A DNA stretch of 7,857 nucleotides from JAJFTV01 sp036825755 (GCA_036825755.1 DAISXR010000140.1:1-7857), one strand, 5' to 3'. Positions 1 through 6,439 are shown, counted from the first letter of the stretch. Made by a program: numbers and translations. Notes: generated from the letters alone by a model not told the origin.

Positions 1-1022
1 ACATGGGTCACCAGGCGCAGCAGTTTCTGCTCACCCCCGATGAAATCAACTTGCCGGATATACGAACCTTCCGGTTTGGCAGCTTACAGCGCTGGAAACC
101 AGCCCGTTTCATTGCCCGCGAAGTCTCGCGCAGCCGGCAGCTTGCCCGTATGATCGACGAAATTGCGGAGTTTGCTCCGGATCTGATCTATTTACGCTAC
201 GGGTTTTACACCATCCCGCTGGACCGCCTTTACCGCATCGCGCCGGTGGTGGTGGAGGTGAATACGGATGATGTGATTGAATACCGGCAGCGTGGAATGG
301 CATATGATGCCGGTAACCGGTTATTCAGAAACCGCATTTTAGGTCAGTCATCCGGTATGGTCTTAATCAGCCGCGAACTGGCAGGGCGCAGTGTATTCAC
401 CCGCTTCCAAAAACCCATGCTGGTGCTTTCCAATGGAATTGACCCTGACAGCATCGATCCGCTGCCGGCGCCCGGCAATGCCAACCCCACCATCGCGTTT
501 GTGGGCGTGCCCGGACTGCCGTGGAACGGAGAGGATAAGCTGCTTGATTTCATTATAGACAATCCGGATATCCATTTGGATATGATCGGTTTCAAGAAAG
601 ATGATATTTCTGACGATTTACACTGTGACAACGTCACTTTTTACGGCATGGTTGAAAACTCAAAGGTACGCAGTCTTCTGGCAGGCGTGGATGTATGCGC
701 CGGTACGCTGGCATTGCACCGCAAGGAGCTGGAAGAAAACTCAGCGCTCAAGGTGCGCGAATCGCTGGCCATGGGCATCCCCACCATACTGGGTTATTAC
801 GATACCGATGTATCCGGCCGGGGGATTGAGGGGATCCTGGAGCTGCCCAATACCGAAGACAACGTGCGTGAGAACGCCCAGGCCATCCGCGAGTTCATCT
901 TTGCCATGCGCGGTAAACGGGTGGACCGCGAGGCAGTCCGGCCGCTGATCGACCAGAAAATAAAAGAAGAACGCCGATTGGCGTTCTTTGAGGAAATTCT
1001 GGTCCAAAAATCCAAACAGTAG
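1..1022 (+). CDS. Glycosyltransferase, GT-B fold, GT4-like (5' end missing)
   Basis: Probably transfers a sugar from a nucleotide-sugar donor to a cell-surface glycan or lipid acceptor at the cytoplasmic face of the membrane. The readable protein is 339 residues from an ATG at base 3. It starts at GHQAQQF, which resembles the GHEV-type segment found about 20-40 residues into GT4 proteins, so the true start is probably before the window. A linker with LVLSNGID (about 140-147) separates the two Rossmann-like halves. The second half begins with IAFVGVPG (164-171). The donor-site region carries LLAGVDVCAGTL (225-236) and then ALKVRESLAMGIPTI (248-262), the usual place of the conserved acidic residues and the MG/GxP turn. 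It ends 9 nt from the convergent sulfotransferase gene, suggesting the edge of a glycan-modification cluster. The family call is fairly secure; donor and acceptor cannot be told. Confidence 0.8.
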   Translation, partial: MGHQAQQFLLTPDEINLPDIRTFRFGSLQRWKPARFIAREVSRSRQLARMIDEIAEFAPDLIYLRYGFYTIPLDRLYRIAPVVVEVNTDDVIEYRQRGMAYDAGNRLFRNRILGQSSGMVLISRELAGRSVFTRFQKPMLVLSNGIDPDSIDPLPAPGNANPTIAFVGVPGLPWNGEDKLLDFIIDNPDIHLDMIGFKKDDISDDLHCDNVTFYGMVENSKVRSLLAGVDVCAGTLALHRKELEENSALKVRESLAMGIPTILGYYDTDVSGRGIEGILELPNTEDNVRENAQAIREFIFAMRGKRVDREAVRPLIDQKIKEERRLAFFEEILVQKSKQ

Positions 1023-1031
1023 CCCCGGTTT

Positions 1032-2060
1032 CTACCAGTTTTCATCCGGTTCGTAGCCCCATTCGATCAATTTGGGGCCGGCGATCTCTTTAAAAAGCCG
1101 GCGATCCTGCATGGTAAACCGGTCGCGCCAGTTGCCGGCCTGCCCCTTGGGCAGAAAAGAGGCAATTGACTCGTTGCGGTGGATCTGCCAGGCTTCATCA
1201 TAGTTCTGGTTCATCTCAGCCAGAATAGCGTCCTGCAAATCATCGCCGCCCTCGGCGCCCAGGAATGCCCAGATTTTACGGATTGTACCGGTCGGGTCGG
1301 TCAGCAGATCTTCATATCGCAGCGAAAAATAGGCGTTGGGGTAAAGCCGTTTCGCTTCCTGGTCAATCTCGGTCAGGTTGTCATTCCAGTTTTGTGTCAT
1401 GCGCCGGATAAACCGCTCGGTAAAAATGGATTGCTCACCTTTCAGGAAGCTGGCCGGGTCTGATTTGAGCATGCTCATTATTTTCAGATCTTCCTTCAAC
1501 AGGTACTGGTTTTCCTCGATGAAGTTTCGTACGCGTTCCGATGTGAGCACGTCACGGCCGTCGCGGACGATGTAGATGATCTTTGCATCGGGATAGAGGG
1601 CATGCATATCGCGCAGCACCTGACCATGAGTGTTGGAGGTGGGACTTTTATCACCCACGATGTGTTTGCCCACCTGCAAGGCGTCTCTTTCCATAATGAA
1701 ATCTGCCACGGCGCGCAGGGAGACGGTGCTGAGGTCACCGCCCCGGTTCCAGCGGTTATTCTTCCTCGCCAGCCAGCGCCTGACGTCAGGATCACCCACC
1801 AGAGCTTTTAGTGTGGGCGGGCGGGTAAAGAAATGCGCCTGGTAGTTGCAGTGCACATCCGGGTGCAGACTGATCAGTTTCATCAGGATGGTGGTACCGG
1901 AACGGGCAAAACCTAAAATGAAAAACTTGGGACGTGGAAAGAATTGCTTAATTTCAGCTAACTCTTCAGGGCTGATAGAGGAGATCTCTCTGGCCGCTTT
2001 TGCGGGTTCACCATGCAGCAGGATTTTAAGGGCAAGTTTCAGGCGGGCAGAAAAACGCAT
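1032..2060 (-). CDS. PAPS-dependent sulfotransferase family protein
   Basis: Likely transfers a sulfuryl group from 3'-phosphoadenylyl sulfate to a hydroxyl or amine of an unknown acceptor, possibly a glycan. The 342-residue protein has the 5'-phosphosulfate loop ILGFARSGTTILM (48-60). GDKSP (136-140) lies where the family has its catalytic-region residues. The 3'-phosphate-binding segment is IIYIVRDGRDVLTSE (161-175), with Arg166 and Ser174 as expected ligands. YEDLL (249-253) and a late GQAGNWRDRF (306-315), similar to the GxxGxW region that closes over PAPS, follow. Length is normal for bacterial family members and no signal peptide is seen. The start is supported by GGAGA five or so bases before the ATG and by a -10 element at 2099-2104. 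It converges on the glycosyltransferase gene, so a shared role in sulfated polysaccharide or lipid is plausible but inferred. Confidence 0.88.
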   Translation of the reverse strand: MRFSARLKLALKILLHGEPAKAAREISSISPEELAEIKQFFPRPKFFILGFARSGTTILMKLISLHPDVHCNYQAHFFTRPPTLKALVGDPDVRRWLARKNNRWNRGGDLSTVSLRAVADFIMERDALQVGKHIVGDKSPTSNTHGQVLRDMHALYPDAKIIYIVRDGRDVLTSERVRNFIEENQYLLKEDLKIMSMLKSDPASFLKGEQSIFTERFIRRMTQNWNDNLTEIDQEAKRLYPNAYFSLRYEDLLTDPTGTIRKIWAFLGAEGGDDLQDAILAEMNQNYDEAWQIHRNESIASFLPKGQAGNWRDRFTMQDRRLFKEIAGPKLIEWGYEPDENW

Positions 2061-2098
2061 TCAATCTCCGATAAGTTTGATTTCTTCTCAAAGGAGAT

Positions 2099-2104
2099 AT
2101 TATA
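2099..2104 (-). promoter_or_regulatory. -10 element of a candidate sulfotransferase promoter
   Basis: On the minus strand a perfect TATAAT lies here, predicting transcription start near 2092 and a leader of about 32 nt before the ATG at 2060. No good -35 hexamer is found 16-18 nt upstream, so the promoter may need an activator. A 9-bp inverted repeat (2126-2160) overlaps the expected -35 position. Confidence 0.45.
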
Positions 2105-2125
2105 ACCAATAAATGACCGCAAACC

Positions 2126-2160
2126 CTGCCAAATGGATGAATTTCCACGGAATTTGGCAG
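2126..2160. repeat. 9-bp perfect inverted repeat (possible operator)
   Basis: Arms CTGCCAAAT (2126-2134) and ATTTGGCAG (2152-2160) are perfect complements separated by 17 nt. The arm nearer the gene overlaps the -35 position of the sulfotransferase promoter. The structure is not followed by a U-run, so it looks more like a protein-binding site than an intrinsic terminator. Function is inferred from position only. Confidence 0.4.
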
Positions 2161-2288
2161 ACAGTATCCCGGGCAACAGGTAATCTTATCTGATCTATCA
2201 AAATCAGGATCAAAACGCCGGCATACAGAACCGACCTCCGCTAAACTATGACCTTTTCGGAGGGATTATGTGGGGAGGGTGAACCACG

Positions 2289-3050
2289 TTAAAACTGCCC
2301 TGAAAGATATCCTTTTGTGCGTTCCTGCTGCGGGTTTTCAAACACCTCTTTAGCCGGGCCGGCTTCCACCACCTCACCCAGGTACATGAAGATCACGTAA
2401 TCCGCCAGCCGTTTGGCCTGCCGCAGCGTATGGGTGACCACGATGGTGGTGTACATTTTCTTCAAATCCAGCAGGCGCTGCTCGATGTGCGCCGCCGAGA
2501 TGGGATCGAGTGCGGAGGTGGGCTCATCCCCCAGTAAAATCTCAGGCTCTACTGCCAGGCCGCGCGCCAGACAAACTCGCTGCTGCTGCCCGATGGACAG
2601 GCCAGTGGCGGGGGCATGCAGCCGATCTTTGACTTCATCCCATACGCCGGCGGTTTCCAGGTTATGCTGCACTGCCTGATCCAACTCTTTGCGGTGGTTC
2701 ATGCCGTGGATGCGCATGCCGTAAGCCACATTTTCATAGATCGACATGGGCAGCATATAAGGCCGCTGCGCCAACAGACCAGTTTTTTTGCGGATCTCGG
2801 TCACATCCATGTTGGGATCGTAGATATTCAGGTCGTCGATCAACACTTCCCCGTTGATTCGTGTCCCGTCGGTTAATTCAAGAAACCGGTTGAACGTTTT
2901 CAAAAGGGTTGTCTTGCCACAGCCGGACGGTCCCATGATGACGGTGATCTGCTGGCGGGGGATTTTCAAGTTGACATCCATCAAAGCCTGATGATTGTGA
3001 TCGTAATATGCATTAAGGTGGCGGGTTTCGATATGCGTATAGTCAGTCAT
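2289..3050 (-). CDS. pstB: Phosphate-type ABC transporter ATP-binding protein PstB
   Basis: ATPase that powers uptake through the PstC-PstA channel at the inner face of the membrane. The 253 residues are the usual PstB length. Visible parts in order: Walker A GPSGCGKTT (40-48), Q-loop GLLAQRP with Gln95, the PstB-typical PMSIYENVAYGMRIHG (101-116), VWDEVKDRL (136-144), signature LSIGQQQR (151-158), Walker B ILLGDEP with catalytic Glu176, D-loop SALDPIS (179-185) and switch His207. The C-terminus GYLSGQF matches the family ending. The third signature residue is Ile where nearly all ABC proteins have Gly. It is the last gene of the operon, 12 nt after pstA, with only a weak ribosome binding site, so coupling to pstA translation is likely. 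No phoU follows. Subfamily assignment is strong; the transported ion is inferred. Confidence 0.93.
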   Translation of the reverse strand: MTDYTHIETRHLNAYYDHNHQALMDVNLKIPRQQITVIMGPSGCGKTTLLKTFNRFLELTDGTRINGEVLIDDLNIYDPNMDVTEIRKKTGLLAQRPYMLPMSIYENVAYGMRIHGMNHRKELDQAVQHNLETAGVWDEVKDRLHAPATGLSIGQQQRVCLARGLAVEPEILLGDEPTSALDPISAAHIEQRLLDLKKMYTTIVVTHTLRQAKRLADYVIFMYLGEVVEAGPAKEVFENPQQERTKGYLSGQF

Positions 3051-3062
3051 GATTGCCTGCGC

Positions 3063-3929
3063 TTACTTGTTGATGAATTTTCCAAGCCGGGCAGACAGAA
3101 CACGTGAACCCAGGCTGATGGCTAAAACGATGAGGGTCAGTATCAGCGCCGATGCATAGGCGCGCTGCTGAACCTCGGGGTAGGGTGTGCCGAGCTGGAA
3201 GAAAATGGCCAGCGGGAGAGAGGCCACCGGGCTATTGAACGAGGTGGGGATACGGTCGGTGTAACCGGCGGTGAACAATACGGAGGCCGCATCGCCGATC
3301 CCCCGCCCCAGAGCCAGCAGCACGGCAGTGACGATACCGGGCAGCATCTGGCGGGTGACCACCCGCAATGCAGTCTCCAGGCGGGATGCGCCCACTGCCA
3401 GCGAGGCCTGCGTCAGATCAGCCGGCATCAGGCGGATCACCTCATCGATGGCGCGCGTCATGATGGGGATTTCCAGCAGCGCCAGGGTGATGATGCCGCC
3501 CAGCAGCGAGGCTCGCATGCCGATTTGCAGCATGAGCGTGAAACCGATGGCCCCATACACGATGGATGGAATGCCCCACAGAACATCCATCACCAGACGC
3601 ACAAAGCGCGCCCAGCGTGATTTAGGGATGTAAGTTTCAAGATACAGGGAGATGGGCAGACTGATCAACAGGGCGATCACTGTACCCCCCAGCGCCAGCA
3701 GCAGTGATCCGACGATGGCGTTGAGGATGCCGCCTTCTTTGCCCAGGTAGTATCCGCCTTTGGGTGTCTGGGTAATCATATCCCACGTGAGAGCAGGCAG
3801 ACCTTTGGAAAGAATGGTCCATAAAATGGAGACCAGACTGCTGGCTACCAGCAGGAAAGAAAGCAACATCAATCCCTTTGCCAAAGTTTCAGCCACGTGA
3901 CGTTTTTTGAAGCGCCAGTTTCTCACCAT
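3063..3929 (-). CDS. pstA: Phosphate-type ABC transporter permease PstA
   Basis: One of the two membrane subunits that form the translocation channel. The protein has 288 residues with an N-terminal membrane segment (about 20-40), a periplasmic stretch and then five further hydrophobic segments. The cytoplasmic coupling (EAA) loop is QASLAVGASRLETALRVV (174-191), followed by LPGI (196-199) and ALGRGIGDAASVLFTAG (206-222), all typical of PstA. VLWGIPSIVYGAIGF (116-130) is the conserved segment shared with PstC. The ATG at 3929 overlaps the end of pstC by 7 nt. A strong AGGAGG sits only 2 nt before this ATG but 5 nt before the next codon, GTG at 3926, so translation may really start one codon later, with a 4-nt GTGA overlap. 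Confidence 0.93.
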   Translation of the reverse strand: MVRNWRFKKRHVAETLAKGLMLLSFLLVASSLVSILWTILSKGLPALTWDMITQTPKGGYYLGKEGGILNAIVGSLLLALGGTVIALLISLPISLYLETYIPKSRWARFVRLVMDVLWGIPSIVYGAIGFTLMLQIGMRASLLGGIITLALLEIPIMTRAIDEVIRLMPADLTQASLAVGASRLETALRVVTRQMLPGIVTAVLLALGRGIGDAASVLFTAGYTDRIPTSFNSPVASLPLAIFFQLGTPYPEVQQRAYASALILTLIVLAISLGSRVLSARLGKFINK

Positions 3930-4873
3930 GACCTCCTGACCCGTCCCATCAGCTTGCGCAAAACCAGCGTGGAGATGACGTTCAATACCAGGATCATCGC
4001 CAGCAGGATCAGGGCCGCGCCCATCAGGGCAGATTCATACATGGGGATTGACATGATTTCCCCGTAATTGTTGGCGATGAGCGCCGGTAGGGGGTATCCG
4101 GCATCCAGGATGGATTGCGGCATTTGCACCACATTGCCCACCACCATCAGCACAGCCATGGTTTCACCCAGAGCGCGTGAAAGACCCAGCACCACACTGG
4201 CCAGAATGCCCGGCAGGGTAGCGGGGATGATGACGCGCAACGTGGTTTGCAGACGGGTGGCTCCCACCGCCAGCGAAGCCTGGCGAATACCGCCTGGAAC
4301 CGAACTCATCACCTCATAGGTGACGGCGATAATGAACGGCACGATCATCAACGCCAGCACAATCGACCCGGCCAGCAGACTGAAGCCGGTGGGGTTCAAT
4401 GTCTGCAGCAGCGGCAGATTGGGATGCGCTTTGGAGAAGGGCAGCACGCTGTTCTGCACCCACGGCACGACGATGAGCATGCCCCACACACCGTAGATGA
4501 CCGAAGGGATAGCAGCCAGTAGATCGAGGATGGGTCGCATGATCGAACGCAGCGCAGGGCTGGCATACTCGGACAGGTAGATGGCGGTCAGCAGGCAGGG
4601 GGGCAGGGCAATCAGCAGGGCCAGTAGCGTCACCCACAGTGTGGCGGCGATAAACGGCAGGTAACCAAACAGGCCTTTTGACGGCTTCCACACAGTGCCG
4701 GTTAACAACTCAAGGAGCGAGTTTTCCCGCAGGATGGGTAGGAATCGGATGATTAATACCGCGCTGATTCCAACCGCCAGCGCAATTGGGATGAGCGTCA
4801 GAACAAACAGAGCTCGGGAACCATACCGGTCGTGAAATCGACGAGGAAAAATCCTTTTCAACAAGTGGCTCAT
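3923..4873 (-). CDS. pstC: Phosphate-type ABC transporter permease PstC
   Basis: Partner permease of PstA in the inner membrane. The 316-residue protein has an N-terminal membrane segment (about 21-45) and a core of further hydrophobic helices. It contains the Pst-family signatures GLFGYLPFIAATLWVTLLAL (67-86), LLAAIPSVIYGVWG (118-131), the EAA loop QASLAVGATRLQTTLRVIIP (198-217), LPGI (220-223) and LSRALGETMAVLMVVGN (231-247). These distinguish it from PstA, which has RGIGDAA at the RALGETMA position. Length is normal. The ATG lies 11 nt after the pstS stop codon. No clear Shine-Dalgarno sequence precedes it, so its translation probably depends on that of pstS. No oddity is seen in the sequence itself. 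Confidence 0.93.
   Translation of the reverse strand: MSHLLKRIFPRRFHDRYGSRALFVLTLIPIALAVGISAVLIIRFLPILRENSLLELLTGTVWKPSKGLFGYLPFIAATLWVTLLALLIALPPCLLTAIYLSEYASPALRSIMRPILDLLAAIPSVIYGVWGMLIVVPWVQNSVLPFSKAHPNLPLLQTLNPTGFSLLAGSIVLALMIVPFIIAVTYEVMSSVPGGIRQASLAVGATRLQTTLRVIIPATLPGILASVVLGLSRALGETMAVLMVVGNVVQMPQSILDAGYPLPALIANNYGEIMSIPMYESALMGAALILLAMILVLNVISTLVLRKLMGRVRRSW
3931..3937 (-). promoter_or_regulatory. Strong ribosome binding site deciding the pstA start
   Basis: The minus strand reads AGGAGGT here, inside the end of pstC. AGGAGG is 2 nt from the ATG at 3929 (too close) and 5 nt from the GTG at 3926, which favours GTG as the working start codon. Confidence 0.6.
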
Positions 4874-4884
4874 GTTTGGTGTGA

Positions 4885-5910
4885 TTACTGAATCTTTGAC
4901 AACGCAGCCTGAATATCATCACCGGTCAGGGTGATATAGCCGCTCTCGCCCACAAATTGCTGCCCATCTGTCAGAATCCAGGCGATGAAGGATTGCACAA
5001 TCCCTTCCGGCTTTCCTTTGGTGACCAGATTGAGTTTGCGGGCTGGCGGGGCAGGATACCGGCCTTCTGCCACAGCCGCGACAGCCTCGGTGGTGGAGGA
5101 GAGTAATTCACCATCGTCAGCCAGACCGTTTTCATTCACATCAATCGGAGCAACCAGCGAACCGGTTACCGTCTGGCCGGTGGTGATATCGAAAGCGTAA
5201 TTGAGGTTGTTGTAACCAATTCCAAGCGGGTCTTTGATCACGGCATCCAGCAGAGCCGGGTCGGAGTTGATCCCGATCCCGAGCAGATCTTCCTGTTTAC
5301 CGCCCAGGTATTTGGCCCAGGTCTCCGCGGCTCCGCAGGAATCGGATCGGGTGTAGATGTGAATTTCATCGGTGATGGAGGGATCGCCCACCACATCACC
5401 CCAGGTGGTGTACTCTCCGGTAATAAAGATTTTGGTGAATACTTCCTGAGTCATGGGTTTCTCCAGCAATGTATCCAGTACGGGATTGGCGGCATTGATG
5501 GTTGGGAAGACGGCATCGATCACTACCGGCACCCAGTATGCGCCCTGAGTTTCCTCTTCAGGGGTGATATCGCGCGAGACCATGCCGATCTCTACCGCAT
5601 TGGACAGTGCGTCGGTCATGCCTTTCCCGGCGCCGCCGGCTGAAACATCAAACTGCACATCCGGGTAAACCTTTTGATACTCTTCAGCCCAGCGTGTCAT
5701 CATGGGGTATAAAGCAAACGCACCGGAGATGGCAATGGTTCCTTTTTGGGTGACAGTGTCCGCGGCATTGGAGGTGTCTCCGGTGGTCTGGCCATTTTCC
5801 GGTGCGCCAGCAACTGGCGCGCCAGTTGCTGGCGCGCTGGTTCCGCAAGCGGTCAGCAAAACTGCGATGATGCAAAAAACGGCGATGATTTTCGATGAGG
5901 TTTTCTTCAT
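4885..5910 (-). CDS. pstS: PstS-type substrate-binding lipoprotein (divergent oxyanion-binding motif)
   Basis: Extracytoplasmic receptor that captures the oxyanion, presumably phosphate, and delivers it to PstC/PstA. Of 341 residues, 1-22 are a lipoprotein signal: MKKTSSK, a hydrophobic stretch, then lipobox LTAC with Cys22. A Gly/Ala/Pro-rich linker (about 23-56) follows. The binding domain starts at GTIAISGAFALYP (57-69) and contains AGGAGKGMTDAL (91-102), IGMVSRDIT (108-116), RSDSCGAAETWAKYL (188-202) and GIGYNNLNYAFD (230-241). Classical PstS has an SGT motif where this protein has CGAAET; I recall this variant from a PstS subgroup in other bacteria, so phosphate specificity is probable but not certain. 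Residues 257-268 fit an EF-hand-like calcium loop. AGGAG lies 5 nt before the ATG, and a good promoter is at 5952-5980. The linker DNA holds a perfect 32-bp palindrome. Confidence 0.88.
   Translation of the reverse strand: MKKTSSKIIAVFCIIAVLLTACGTSAPATGAPVAGAPENGQTTGDTSNAADTVTQKGTIAISGAFALYPMMTRWAEEYQKVYPDVQFDVSAGGAGKGMTDALSNAVEIGMVSRDITPEEETQGAYWVPVVIDAVFPTINAANPVLDTLLEKPMTQEVFTKIFITGEYTTWGDVVGDPSITDEIHIYTRSDSCGAAETWAKYLGGKQEDLLGIGINSDPALLDAVIKDPLGIGYNNLNYAFDITTGQTVTGSLVAPIDVNENGLADDGELLSSTTEAVAAVAEGRYPAPPARKLNLVTKGKPEGIVQSFIAWILTDGQQFVGESGYITLTGDDIQAALSKIQ
5804..5835. repeat. Perfect 32-bp palindrome inside the pstS signal/linker region
   Basis: All 16 base pairs around a centre between 5819 and 5820 match, with GGCGCGCC in the middle. 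It covers codons 26-36 of pstS, encoding APATGAPVAGA just after the lipidated cysteine. It also contains 15-nt-spaced GCGCCA copies. In mRNA it could form a GC-rich hairpin about 75 nt after the start codon. Confidence 0.9.
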
Positions 5911-5951
5911 GGCGACTCCTGTTGCAGTAAAGTAATTATGTCTATTGATTT

Positions 5952-5980
5952 AGTATAGATTTGATCAAAAAAAATATCAA
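5952..5980 (-). promoter_or_regulatory. Candidate sigma70-type promoter of pstSCAB
   Basis: On the minus strand, TTGATA (5975-5980) and TATACT (5952-5957) each match the consensus at five of six positions and are separated by exactly 17 nt. The spacer holds a run of eight T. Predicted start is near 5945, giving a leader of about 35 nt. The -35 overlaps the stop codon of the upstream Rrf2 gene, so pstSCAB can be transcribed independently of it. A short dyad, TCTAT/ATAGA (5941-5959), covers the -10 and start region and could be an operator. Confidence 0.6.
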
Positions 5981-6423
5981 ACCACTTCTTTGGTGGATAA
6001 AACACGTTTTGATACATCTGCCAGGGAGGTATGATCCAGGATATTTGCGATGGCGTTGCGCACATCTCCCATCACCATTCGCAGACCACAGCTCTTTTCA
6101 TCCGGGCAGCCGCATGGCTCATAAGCCAGTTGGCTGACGCAGCGGATGGGGGCAAGCGGCCCATCCAGCAGGCGGACGATTTGCCCCAGCATGATCTCAG
6201 CAGCCGGTTTGGCGAGATAATACCCTCCAGCTGCCCCGCGTTTGCTCTGTAAATAACCTGAATTCTTGAGGGTGAGCAGGATTTGCTCCAGGAATTTAAC
6301 CGGCATCTGTTCCAGAGCGGCAATCTCGTTGATTTGCATGACGCGTAAAGATCCATCTGAGGCAGGGTGCGCCAGTTGGATCATTGCTCTGAGACCGTAT
6401 TCGCCGCGTTTGGATAATTGCAT
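5977..6423 (-). CDS. Rrf2-family transcriptional regulator, probable Fe-S or redox sensor
   Basis: DNA-binding regulator of the IscR/NsrR/CymR/RirA superfamily. The 148-residue length is normal. The family hallmark start MQLSKRGEYGLRAM (1-14) leads into a winged helix: the helix-turn-helix is about 27-57 (INEIAALEQMPVKFLEQILL within it) and the wing is SKRGAAGGYYLAKP (60-73). QIVRLLDGP (81-89) is the usual linker to the dimerisation helix. Four cysteines, at 95, 104, 106 and 112, lie where IscR and NsrR bind their Fe-S cluster, though the spacing C-x8-C-x-C-x5-C is not the IscR spacing. The C-terminal NILDHTSLADV is typical. The gene has its own promoter (6461-6489) and sits 66 nt upstream of pstS on the same strand, so it is a candidate autoregulator and regulator of the transporter. 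Whether it binds a cluster, and which signal it senses, is unknown. Confidence 0.9.
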   Translation of the reverse strand: MQLSKRGEYGLRAMIQLAHPASDGSLRVMQINEIAALEQMPVKFLEQILLTLKNSGYLQSKRGAAGGYYLAKPAAEIMLGQIVRLLDGPLAPIRCVSQLAYEPCGCPDEKSCGLRMVMGDVRNAIANILDHTSLADVSKRVLSTKEVV

Positions 6424-6439
6424 ATAATATCTCTATTAT
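6424..6439. repeat. AT-rich dyad before the Rrf2 start codon
   Basis: ATAATA (6424-6429) and TATTAT (6434-6439) form a perfect inverted repeat around a 4-nt centre, directly against the ATG. Rrf2-family operators are often AT-rich dyads, so autoregulation here is possible. The dyad also covers the place of a Shine-Dalgarno sequence, of which only a weak GAGA is seen. Confidence 0.35.

Noticed and set aside
1056..1078. GCCCCA/TGGGGC hairpin near the convergent gene ends as a terminator
   Set aside because: It lies inside the sulfotransferase coding region, the stem is short with an 11-nt loop, and no T-run follows directly.
2113..2193. Plus-strand 26-codon open frame preceded by AAGGAGA at 2091-2097
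   Set aside because: The purine-rich motif is about 15 nt from the ATG, too far. It also coincides with the complement of the minus-strand promoter and inverted repeat, and the peptide has no recognisable character.
2190..2207. CTGAT/ATCAG short hairpin in the pstB-sulfotransferase gap
   Set aside because: A 5-bp AT-rich stem with an 8-nt loop is expected by chance and has no supporting context.
2235..2263. CCTCCG/CGGAGG inverted repeat downstream of pstB as a terminator
   Set aside because: The stem is only 6 bp with a 17-nt loop, and no U-run follows on the minus strand.
4314..4691. A 125-codon open frame on the minus strand overlapping pstC
   Set aside because: It lies in another frame within a well-supported permease gene, and its Ala/Arg/His-rich translation matches nothing recognisable. 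The same applies to the other open frames overlapping the annotated genes.
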